From Turritopsis dohrnii (taxonomy: Eukaryota; Cnidaria; Hydrozoa; Anthoathecata; Oceaniidae), in the NCBI GenBank assembly GCA_027922465.2, contig BQMF02000024.1, positions 186,001-250,000 on the forward strand: a DNA stretch of 64,000 nucleotides. Reading direction: 5' to 3'. Within the stretch, counting starts at the first letter, position 1. Every line of letters starts with the position of its first letter. Below, one piece after another: positions 14,501-26,500 of the stretch. The position numbers and the translations under genes are program-made. The notes under the pieces are model-generated. The model was given only the letters and a program-made list of their open reading frames with translations, made no database searches and was not told the origin of the DNA.

Positions 14501-17500
14501 TGATTTATAAATGCGAATATATTTAATTCATAAGGAAGGAACATAAAAATGATTGCTGTCGGAAGAATTCGCCAACCACGAATAGGTTCGTAAATTCTTT
14601 TGTTACGAATTTTAAATTACGAAAATAAAACGACCAACAAAAATAAATGTTCGTGAATAAATGTTCGTCACTGATATTTTGCATCGGGTGTTTTTTTCTT
14701 TCAATAATTTTTTAAAAAAAGCTTAACTATTTTATATTTGAAGATTTTAATAAAAACATACGTAGCAATTGATAATAAAAAGAATCACTTAAAGAAGTTA
14801 ATGATTTCTATTTTCAATGTAGTTCATTGAAGCAATATTTTGGTGTTATGAAATCTTTATAATACTCTCATTATTTCATTTCTCGTTGCTATGAATGTTT
14901 GATTTGATTTCGCCATTATGTCTATTCGTTTAAATTACATCGTTCGGATTATTATCTTGATCGAATTTTAAAGTATATAATCGAACTTAGTCGAAGATGG
15001 GTCGTGTACATTTCATCTGTATGTTTCATAAAAATTAAGAAAAGATTTATTACGATTTATTTTATCACTTGCAAAATTTGTTTTTTTTGCCAATAAAAGT
15101 TTCTTATAAATAATGAAGTTTCATTCGAACACAAAACACTGTAGTTAACGGTGTAAGCTGCTTGTTGCAGATGCAATCTAAGAAAAATTTGCTGTGTTTT
15201 TTATCAACAGAAGTTTTTTAATAAAAAAAAATAAAAAGAAGACTGGCGAAGGTTTTTGTTGTTGCTGTGTTGTTATTCATACTGCTCATATCACTGAAAT
15301 TTCAAAACTCTTTTGACCATGGGGTTATTTTACGATCTGGAGAATTAAATTCGCTGGAATGTAAATGTTTGATTTTGTTGTGAACATGAGATGTTATAAA
15401 CCAAGGAACCGAGTTGTTTTAAAAAATACAACTTGTTTTATTTTTTTTTTTTTGCAGTTTTGAGAAAATAATTATGGTTTAGATAGAGGCTAAGTTGAAA
15501 AGCATGTTTACACTTGGTGATGTTGCAGACATTTTAGACTCGGCTTTGGACACCGGAATCTCTATTGTAGACACATTAGCCAGGTTGTCTGATATTGCAG
15601 ACGAAGGCAGAGTGAATCGTCAAAAATGTTACGAGGTTTTGGATATCAAAGATAAACTTCACGAAAATTTGGATATAAATGACAACGAAAAACCGCAGTT
15701 TATTAAAGGAAACCGCGAGAATACCGCGTTTAATCGTTGTGAAAGTGATCCGTTTGCCACAAAACCGTTAGCTATTCATAACGATAACCATTACGATAAT
15801 AAATCTAAATTTATCCATAACGATTCTGAACAAACGGGAGAGGATTGTCATAGTGTTTCACAGGCATATGTTGTCGACGACAAAACGAATGCTCAGCATA
15901 GATATGAGAGGTCTGGTACCTACGTGCTCGACCAATCACCTGTCAAGTCTGCTCAAGAGGCGGCCTTGCAAGGGATTCCGATCATTGAAGCCCTTGGAGA
16001 TTTGTGCGTCGTTGCAGACAACTTCCTAAAAGATTATAACGAACCCGACAGTGCGAGCCAGCCTGGTGAACAACAAGATAAACCTGATCATGAAGGCCAA
16101 ACGCCAGATCGGACAATTGTACTAGAAAATGAAATAAATAACAAAGTGAACGAGATTTTGGAATCGTTTCAGAAACTTGATTCTACAGTAGACATCTTGA
16201 AAAAACAAGCGATGGAGAGATTTACAGAAAACCCTCCTTCAGAGGTGCAAAATGTCAATCCACTTGATAATGGTGATTCCATGTTAGATGCGAAAATGAA
16301 TTTTCCGAGCAGGGAATCTTTCGCGTCCAAGAGAACCAAATCGCCGAGACCGAAAACATTTGTGTTACATGAAGTGCTAGAATTCCCGAAACACAATGAA
16401 ACAATTAATGAGAAAAATGAGGAGCCAACCCAACCAATCATAAATCAGAGCATTTTCAACAAACCAATCAGAAACCAGAGCTATTTAAGCGAACCAATAA
16501 GCCAGAGTAATTTGAAACAACCAATTGTGAACAGTTACAATCATCCAATCACTGATGAATACATCGAGTCTGTTCTTAATTTTCATTCGCGATCTCCTAG
16601 CAACGAAAGGCTTAAACATGACAACACTTCCAATCCTATAGGTTATTTGCAAGAAGTGGTAACGTATAGACGGCAGCCGAAAAAATTTGGTTTACAATCT
16701 AACCGAGGCACGTATGTACTAGCGAAAACGTCATGCGATGGAGAGCACTTCTTAGAATGTAATCAAGCGGAAGGCACGGAGGAGGGACACGAAAATATGA
16801 GGGTGTTCGAGAGTGTTGACTTCCTGTGCTCATCAGAACAAAATACAGCAAAGTATAAAGTGACGTCGGTTGGTCATTGTCCGTCATTCAACGACGACCA
16901 TGGTCTCGATGATTCTCCAACTTTATCTAGTCTATTCAGATCATCCAGTTTTTCCAGCCTCCATCTGGGAGAATCGACTTTGCTTTCAAAACTAGGAAAC
17001 CACCAAAAGTCTGCTTTGCTATCACAGTCTCTAAGTGATTTCGATGCTTTCAAAAGTTCGGACAAACTCCATCACATGGGGTTTTTAGGGGATCGCACCC
17101 TCAGTCAGCCCTCTCTTACACAAATATCCTCTGCGTCGGAGAAACCCAACATTCGAAAATCATCAGTGGGAAATGTAGTCAGTAAACTGGGTATGTTACG
17201 TAAAGTCATGTCCACCTCCTTAACCAAGCTGACGGAATTGCATGCAGTGAAACGACAAATAAGCATAAGTACTAATTCGCTGGATGAGGTGAATACAGCT
17301 CACCCAGCTTTTGTGTCGAAAACCTCGAATGATTTGAAAGATAATTACGACGATTATCAAGAGTATAAAGATCCATATAAACCTGGTTTTCAACACTCCA
17401 CACAGGGGACTGAGATCTCCGATGGAGAACAGGACCCGGCTGCCGTACATATGTCCCGACAGTTGTCCAATTCCAGCGGTGGCACTTATACGTTGAGCTC

Positions 17501-20500
17501 TCCACCGCCCCGTATCTTCGACAACGATTCGTCGTTACTTTTGATTGACGAGAAAGAATCGGACGATGACGAAACGTCAGAGAAAGTCTTCATACATACC
17601 TTTACACGCCACGACGATTTGTGTGACGATGTAACGGCGAACGAACTTGATGCGGAATTGTCGAACGTCGAAGATATTATCCGTAATTTGGAATACCAAT
17701 GGTCTGACAAGATTGAAAATGTTTTCGAAAGTGAGGCACAGGAGATGAACGACATCAAAAGTTATTCTGACCACGGTCTCACCTCCTCTAAAAATTTATG
17801 TGCAAATGTTGAAGATGTTACAGACTTCAAAGAGGTGTCTAGTCCTTCTGATTTAACAACTGATAAAGATGTTTCTACCTCGTATAAGGAGGAGTCTCAT
17901 GTTAAACTTCGTGAGAAGAAAAGCGATTTCATTCCGCGGAGGGTAGGCACATACGTTCTAGACAACCAGCCGAGAAAGACACAAGACATAAGTTTGGACG
18001 GACGGTCAAGTTCATACGATGCTGACGCTGAGGAAGAGCACCCTGTTGTCAACCTTCGTCCATCTTCCAATCGGAACAAGAAGAAGCAGAGGATGGGCAC
18101 GTATGTATTAGACAGTCCAACTCACCAAGTCGAAGTTGTCGAGATCGACTTCGAAGATGATTTGAACGCAAAACATAACACGGAACGTTGTAGTGAAATC
18201 GGGAAATCACCTGCTGAGATAAAAATGACTTACAGCTATCCCGTTGACACTCACAGAAAGTCATCGACGCCTAGCGAGTCTTTCTCGACCGAGGAAGAGG
18301 AATCGGTGGTTACTTCTCGCCATTCGAGTGAGAGAAGTCGTCGAGTTGATAATAGTTACGCAAGAGGACGGTCGAGTAATGTTACAAGTCGTAAAACTCC
18401 TATAGGTAATAAGTTTCGAGAGCGTTCCTCAAGCTCGTCTTCAACTTCGCGAAAAAGCACCGACTATCTACCGAAAACGTCCGATGGTAGGCGACAAACG
18501 AGAAGTATGTCCAGCTCAGCTTCGCCTAAAGTTCGGAATCGTCCACCCTCACTCGGTAGGAAGTCGTCTTCTTTTACAGAAGGGGGAGGAAGTGATTACG
18601 CAGCCACGAATTCCAAGCGACACAAGAACTATGTTACATCGAAAACAAGCGGCGTAGAAGCGTCAAATTCTCGGAATAATTCTCTGGATCGCTCGTTTGA
18701 CGAAAAACGAAAGGCAGTTACCAAAAATTTTCTGAGGCGCTCTAGTAATAACACGTCCACGGTGACGAGTCGTAAAGGATCCAAAGATCCGCAAAAAAGT
18801 CATATTCGTACCAGAAGTCAAACTATAGACAGTAAAAAAACAACTGTCCAACAGAAGAATCGTAGTCGCTCGTTAGGCGGCGATAATAGCGATAATCGAA
18901 AGCTCTCGGTACGTGAAAACAAGGAAAAATCTCGCAATACTCAGAAACCTGCCACTCGGACGCCCGAAAAACGAAACTCGAAGGAATTCGTTCCTCTTCA
19001 CGAGCGAACGCCGAAAACATCGCCGGTTCACACGAACTTTTTAAGGCGATCGCGTCCAAGTTTTCCAAGTAATAAGGAAGAATCGAAGAAAGGTATAAAA
19101 CGGAGTCTGTCCTGTAATAATGGAGGGGACTGGGAATGAAATATCCATTAATAAGATGTTTGTATTGAAATGGAGGGCGTGTGTGGGCGTAGGTGACAGC
19201 GATAAGTGGCTGGTGGCGACTAAGGATGGGCGTTGTAATGAGACTCAAATTGTTGCTAAGGAAATCATTTTAGACATTTGCTTCATAATGAACAGATAGT
19301 CCGATAATCCGAATTTCTTGTTGAAACAAAGTTGAATCTCGCATGCAAGTTGACCTTTGGTTGTTTTTCATATAAGAAAGCATTGGTGACCACTGATCTT
19401 TTTGAGGGGCGTGAATGGCGGACTAGTTTTAAACAAATGGGTGTAAGGTATTGTTAATATTGTTATTTTGTTAGATGGGGGCGTTAGTGAACCACTGACG
19501 GAGCGTTTAACGTTGCTTCGTATGAAGTTAGAAGAGAAACGACAGCGCTTCGAAGAAGAGAAGAAACGTCAGCAAGCACTATGGAATCAAGTAAGTCTTC
19601 CAAGTATTGTCTCCTTGAAACTGTCTATTTCGTCGTTTCTGTTAACGTCAAAGTGTCGTTATTTCGTTTCTGTTAACGTCAAAGTGTCGTCATTTCGTTT
19701 CTGTTGACGTCAGCGTCAATTTTTATCCAGTTACATGTGTGTAACGTGAAGGCCTATTTATCAGACAGGTGACGTAGCTCAGATAGACGATATGACTCTT
19801 TCTATTTGATTATTCAAACATGGCTTGTTAAGATAAACGAATTACTTTCCCTACATCCCTTTGACACGCATATATATCGCGATTGACACGCAGATATATC
19901 GCGATTTATAGGATAGACCATTCACCTCAATATCAAATCATTTTTGTCCTCCTACTGATGTCTAAACAGAGATATTGTGTCTATCCGAGTTATTTGGCCT
20001 GCCCGATATATCGATATATCCGATATATCGATTTCTACATAAACAACTCCTAATGTAATTCGATTAAACATAGAATGAATTATTTTATGGAAAGCTTTCG
20101 CACTCTCTCCGAAATATTAAATTTACATTGTAAACAACGAAGAAAATTGTTTTAAACAGGACATATTCGTGTCATCATAGCTGGATAGCAAACGTATCTT
20201 TTGCGTGGCTTTATCATTGAATTTTACACGAACAATCGTAACTTTTTCTTTTATCGTGCTGTAGGAGCGTGCAAAGATTCTCCAAGATGCTTTCTTCGTT
20301 ATGATTACCGATAACGAAACCAAACAGCCGACGGTTGCCGCCAGTGATGTCGTCACCACCACCGCGTCGTCGCCGTCATCTAAGCAGTCGGCCAGTTGGG
20401 AAATCCATTTCGAGAAAGGGCAAGAAAAACCGCTGGAAGAAAAAGGTTTGTGTTTAATTGATTAATTGATTTATTTATTTATTCATTCCCTCATCCATTC

Positions 20501-23500
20501 ATTGGTTTAAATATTGGTTAAGACAAGCTTCTAATTAAAACAAAAAGTAAAAAAAAAAAAAAAAAAATGATCAGTTTCTCTATGTGTTTTTGTTTGTGTC
20601 TCTCCATCGTTGATGAAATTTCATCTGTGGGAGCTCGAGTATTTAATTTTGACGCAGGAAGATGACGGTGGAGAGTCATTGATGTTTGATAACTAACTTA
20701 AGGTTTTCCAACCTTGGCATCGAATTTTTTCGACCATATGTCACTTTATTTCTATGATATAAAAAGCAACAGTGAGGGAGGTCGCACTCCCACACAATCC
20801 ATCATCGACTTTCAAAGTTCTTGACGTGTTGGTTCTCCATCGTAGAGTCTTCATTTATCGCCATGCTTGTTTTCACTAGAAGCTATGTGAATGATATTTT
20901 ACAGATGGTACTTCACTTTAAAATTTATCTTCACGAACTGTCGAAAAGATTTGTGTGAACACATTCAAAGATATTGTTTGTCTACAGAGAAGTTATAAGT
21001 TTGCCATCTCTTAAGAAATAACAATAACACGAGTTAACCGTATAAAATTACTTTGTAATTACATTTTTGTGGTAAGCCACCATATTTGATGTTAGAAAGC
21101 GATGAAGGAGGAATGAAAATGCTTGGTTGAAGTTTGTTGTAGAGACATGAATAATTTTACTGGAGTTGAGTTTTTAGTTTACCGTGCCAGCAGTGGTTTG
21201 CTTATTTATGTTGGGTTTTCTTATCAGAACTAGACTTTTTGGTACTGAGAGGATTTCTTCAAGTTAAATAAAGATTTTTCTTGAAAAGTGTCCTTTGTTG
21301 AACTTCGACATGGATTTTCGATGTTTTTACTGAGCTTGATAAGATTCTACACGAACTTTGCTTTGGAGGGTCTCATGTTTCTTACTGACAGCGACTGGAG
21401 TTGTTGTTTCTTTGTCGTTTCGTTTTTTTTTAAGTTTCTTGTATTAAAACTGAAATACCAAGTGAGCGAGTAGTTGATAGCATGTATGGTGAGCTGTATG
21501 AGTGAATAAGTTAATTTCTACTTGCCAAAGTTTTCTTTGAAGACTTTTTATATTTAGATATAATTAAGGGTTACCTTATTTCAAATAAAGGGGTTTGGGT
21601 TCGAGAATTTTGACTGGACTATCACATTGAGCAGGATTTGTCTCGTAGCCCAAGAAGTTTGGGAGCATTTATATTCTTTATAGAACATTTTTTTAAAAAA
21701 TCGGTTTTTTTACAGGTGATAGCAAAGAGGATGAAAAAGTACCGAAATTGAGTCCGCGAGAATCGGGTCGTCAGAACCAGGCGGGTTGCAGCGGGATGGA
21801 AGGAGAAACGCGCAAACAGGGCTTGTGGTTTGTCGGTTTGAATGATGAATCCGAAAGTGATCGGCATAAAACACCGAGTAATGAAGAACGACAAAAGTCG
21901 GCAGACGCTTTTCGGCGGTCCATCAGTCACGAACGTTCACCAGCAGACCAAAAATCACCTCGGCACCAGATTTTTGATGAAAGTACGGCTGTTGGGAATA
22001 AATCAATTGGTAGTGAAGTGGGGAATGTTTCTGAAACGAGCGAAGAAAATGTTATATCGAATTCACATCGACCTGACTTGATAAGCAACGAAGAAGCTTC
22101 ACAAGTCACAAGCAAGCCATCAGCTATCGTAGCTGCTGGTGAGGGCGGTGTGGTTTCCACTGATGCCGATGCGGATGCACGTGCAGCCAAAGTTGACAGT
22201 AGTGTATGTGTAGAGACAGCAAGCTCGACAAAACCGCAGGCGGATGAACGTGAAAAGGAATCCATTGAAATTGAACCCATCGTTAGTACGCAGCAGTTGG
22301 TTCCCTCTAAAGGGAGTTCCTCAGAAGCGGCAAGTGTTGAAGTTCGTGACACTCCGGTTTCTGACGAAAAGCATGGCCAAACTGACCCGCAGATGATTCC
22401 ATCAACGCTTCCTGAACCTGATCAGGTACGTGCGACAAACTTCATTAATTTTTCTTGCTAATTCAGTTATAGATTCGTATCGCAAATCTAATGTCCATGC
22501 CAACATGACGTAATCGTTCTCCTGAAATGTAAATGCCGGTTGGTCGCGAGAATGAACGAACTGATTTTTGATTGGCTGACGCAATCTCATTTGCCTGGTA
22601 GTTTGAACTACTCAGCGAATGAACAACCTGTTCGTTCAGTCACGTGACCAAATAGAATGAACTGGAAAACTTGCCTTATAAAAAGAAGTTGAGTTTTGCA
22701 TCTTTTTAATAAGCACTATTTTGACTTCAAGCCATTTACACCTAACCGGAACATAAATCCAGTCTAGCCAGCACAGTTAACACAGGCTAGTTAATACAGT
22801 CGTCAAGTGTTGACGCTAGAATACATTCTATTCACTGTTACCCTGTCACTTGATGGTCTGTTTAAAAAACGTCAATTCCTTTTTTATTACGTTCCATTAC
22901 TTCTTTTGATTCTATACATTCTTGTCATACAATAAAAAGATAATGCCTGTTTTTTCCTTCAATACTTGATAAATCTTTTGATCTGTGTTGAGAATTGTTA
23001 AGATAGCTAAAAAAAAACCCCTATTACATTGAAAACTTTTTGTTGTGGTTCGTTCGCAGTGTTTTTCTCTTATCGTTGGAAGTCGTTGGTGCGACTTTAT
23101 TTTTCCGACATGAGGAGACGTTGGAGCGAATCTGTCGTACGTCTGACGTATTACTTATCGCTGTAGGGATACTGAATGTAAAGCCTTTATTGTTGTTTTA
23201 ACTTTTTGTTTTCAAATGTTTTAGGTTGTGTTGAAGCCACCTCTTGTTCCTTCCACTACAGCATGGTCTCACCCACCAGGTAAATGTTTGATAGAATTAC
23301 CGTGTTTATTACTCTAAAAAATGCGACCATTACGTTTTGCCTGTTGCTATTTATTCTTCGGGATCATTACATGGTGTTATGATCCGACATAAAATAACCG
23401 ACATCCATCTATCATACGACTCAATTGACTTGAGATTTCGATAGTTTCTACTGTATTATTAATATTTTCAACTATAATTATACAGGTCAAGTATCTGTTA

Positions 23501-26500
23501 TAAATGTAGGGCCATACCATATCATACCATTTCATTGCATATACCATACTATACCATACTATACCATACCATACCATACCATACCATACCATACTATACC
23601 ATACTATACCATGTAGTATCTATACGATTTTGAACGTCAAATGCTACTTTTGTTTTATTTTAGAAACGGTTGAAGATCCTTCCAACGCGTACACGTTGAA
23701 TCATGTCGACATTCACACCGACCATGTTACTACTAACGACGTGCCTATTCCGTCACATGAACACGAGCCACCATATATTAACGGCGACGTCTCAATGTCG
23801 GTGTCAAAAGCCGGCGAAACTACTTCCTTGGAACAACGTTTAGAAGACTTAACGATATCTGACGTCAATTCGTCGGAACATACGTACATGACGAGTACGC
23901 CGATGAAACCGGCCGTACTACAACACGACAAACAGCCGGTACAGTCGGTAGAAAACAGCGTTTCTGATGCTAGTCAGTCGGAGACAAGTGCTACGACACC
24001 TCAAGGGACGTCGTGGGGATTTACATTCGGTGACGAATTCATGAACACTCCGGTAAGGATCTGGACGAGCTATGTGAGAAGAACATTAGGGGCTCTGGGT
24101 GTGGTATGAAACCTGTTCGGCGCCTTGGGCGTACCTTAATGATTTGAGGTGTTATAAGTCTCTGATCTTGTAATCAGTGGTTATGGCTGCGCTGTGTCCC
24201 AGTGGGTGAAATCGTCAAAAAGTCACTGCGATGAAGAGCATTTTTATTGAAATAATGTGTATATTTCTATAGAAATACACTCCTTCGCAGTGATTTCGCA
24301 GTTTTCAGTTGGTTAGGCTCATTCAGGTTTTTCAATTCTCATTGAATGAATGTTTTTTTTTTATTTGTGTTTTTTTTAATAGCAGGGTATGACACCTGAA
24401 CAAGAACGAAAGAAAGCCCGATTTTTAAAAAACCGTCTGAAGAAATTGGAAGAAGGTAAACTGAAGAAAGAAGCTGAACTGGAAAAGAAACGAAAGTAAG
24501 GGCGTTATTGTGTTTTTGACTCGTACATAGGGTGCATACTATATAGGCTGACCCATGTATAGGACGCATCTGTCTTGTGAATCTGATTCGGATCATTGAT
24601 GTTTGAGCGCTGATGTAGGGCGTCATTACGGTTTTTATCTGTCTTAAACGAAGACTGCTGATACCATAGGGCGTTATCGATACAGACTTTTATTATATAG
24701 AGTAAACAACTCACTTGTTCTTACAAAAACGTTTTGATATAAGATAGTCCTTGTTTGTTATTACTTAGAAAAGAAGAGAAGTTAGCCGAACAGAAAGCTA
24801 AAGAAGAGGAGGTGGAGAAACTCCGTCGCGAGCGGTTGATTGAGCAACAGCTAAAAGACGTCACGACGCAACTTCACCAGGAGACATTTACCAAGCGCAT
24901 TCATGAACTGACATACAACGTCGATCTCCAACCAAGCACGGAAAGGTGAGTGAGTTCTTCGAGTTGTGTCGACGGAATTATAACAACGAAGCAGGAGTGT
25001 TCTAGTAAACACAGTGTGATTGGAACAGCTTGTATTTCATCACTTCTATTTATATATTAGGCGGGAACCACGCCATTTCGGGCGCCAGGCTTCTACGCCC
25101 AGTCCTCTCATACGACGAGTGAGAAGTCCGGACACGAGTGAGGAGGCTAGCTCCAATCAGTTCTCTGAATACAAGGGTCCAGCTGCTTATCAGAAACCCA
25201 GTGGAAAGTCCAACCGCAAAATCATGCAGAACGCGATCACACATTGCTGTCTATGCGGAGAAGTCAACAAAGATGCTAAGCAGAAATGCTTACAGGTAAG
25301 AAAGAAAACTTGTTGTTTATTTGACTCGATTTGCCAAACCATACCTGTGCTGTTCAACGTTTTGAACTGGTGTGATATCGAGATAATGTTTATTTTTTCA
25401 GGCAATCAGTCAATCGGATGCTAGTCATTTTTTAGTTTTGTTTCGGGAAGGTCTGAAGTTCCGATCGGTTTACGAATATCGCCCGGAAACAGAAACGGTA
25501 AAGCTTTTTTACTTATCCTCACGGGCAAATCTTTTTTTGTTCGTTGCGTCTCATTGAATGAGCAAACATCATTAAGAACCCACGGTTTAATATTTCGAGA
25601 CCCTGTATGAAGGAGTGAACTTATGATGTTATCGCCGCATCAGAGCATGTTCAACGTATTCAGGCTCGCTTCTATATATATATATATATTCGTTATGTCA
25701 CTATTTTCATGGAAAACCTGGAAAAGAAAGGAAAATTTCAAAATGTCAGGGAAAACCTGGATAAGTCAAGTAGGGGGTTTTCTGAATAATTTCTTTGATC
25801 AGAGAAAATACTATATTACATTTTATCTGTAAGTAAAACTTTGGTTTAAGATAATTAGAAGTATGCAACCTCATACGTCCAACCATTCTGGAAAGTTATT
25901 TGTTATTGAACGTTATTTGTGTTTTATTTTTTTCTGAAACGAATACACCATAGATAACTGAATATTGGTGGTGTCCTAGTCAGGGAAGTATAATTCATTT
26001 AACGTAGTCAGGGGAAAAGATATAGTTGTCTGAGTCGGAGAAAGTGTGTGCTTTTTTAGGAAAATTCTTCAAATCCACACTGAACTCTGAGTAATTGCCT
26101 TTGTTATTCAATACTTAGAAGCCATTTAATAGTGAAAACGAAGCGGGGACATCGAAACCAAAGAGTGTTCCAATAGCTAGATACGTTTATAACAGCTGAT
26201 GCGCCATGTTGCATGAGGGTTTTTTTACTATTATTCTAAAGGTAACTCGAATATATGGCATCGGTCCGAAGAATATCACGCCAAAAATGCATAGTGGGTT
26301 TTTCAAGTAAGTTTTATTAGGCTACCGTCATTTTTGAGAAATGGGTGGAAGTTTTTTTCTTTTGATATGTTATCGATGAGGAAAAGGTGAGACAGATGTG
26401 AAATTTGCTGTTTCTGTATAGATACAACAGCGGAGGTAAAGAGTTTAATTCATTGGAAACCAAACATCTGTCTATTCAAGTTGACGGTCTCCTGATCAAG

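Larger units (their letters stand above)
19475..24945 (+). other. CAMSAP: CAMSAP coiled-coil and linker exons (exons 12-18)
   Basis: Exon 12 encodes a charged helix (LTLLRMKLEEKRQRFEEEKK), and exon 13 continues with ERAKILQDAFFVMI, which resembles the helix plus AFL segment that precedes the C-terminal half of CAMSAPs. Exons 14-16 are acidic, Ser/Thr-rich linkers. Exons 17-18 form a long Lys/Glu coiled coil (TPEQERKKARFLKNRLKKLE onward to KLRRERLIEQQ) immediately before the CKK domain. The exon 17 acceptor is a tandem TAG-CAG site (24380-24385), so a one-codon (Gln) splice variant is expected. Confidence 0.85.

Noticed and set aside
15458..15494. Strong T-tract acceptor at 15457 as the CAMSAP exon 11 junction
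   Set aside because: All three frames meet a stop before the long open frame, so it cannot join exon 10 in a coding transcript.
23377..23592. A minus-strand frame rich in Met, Val, Trp and Tyr
   Set aside because: It is a translation of the (CCATA)n microsatellite.
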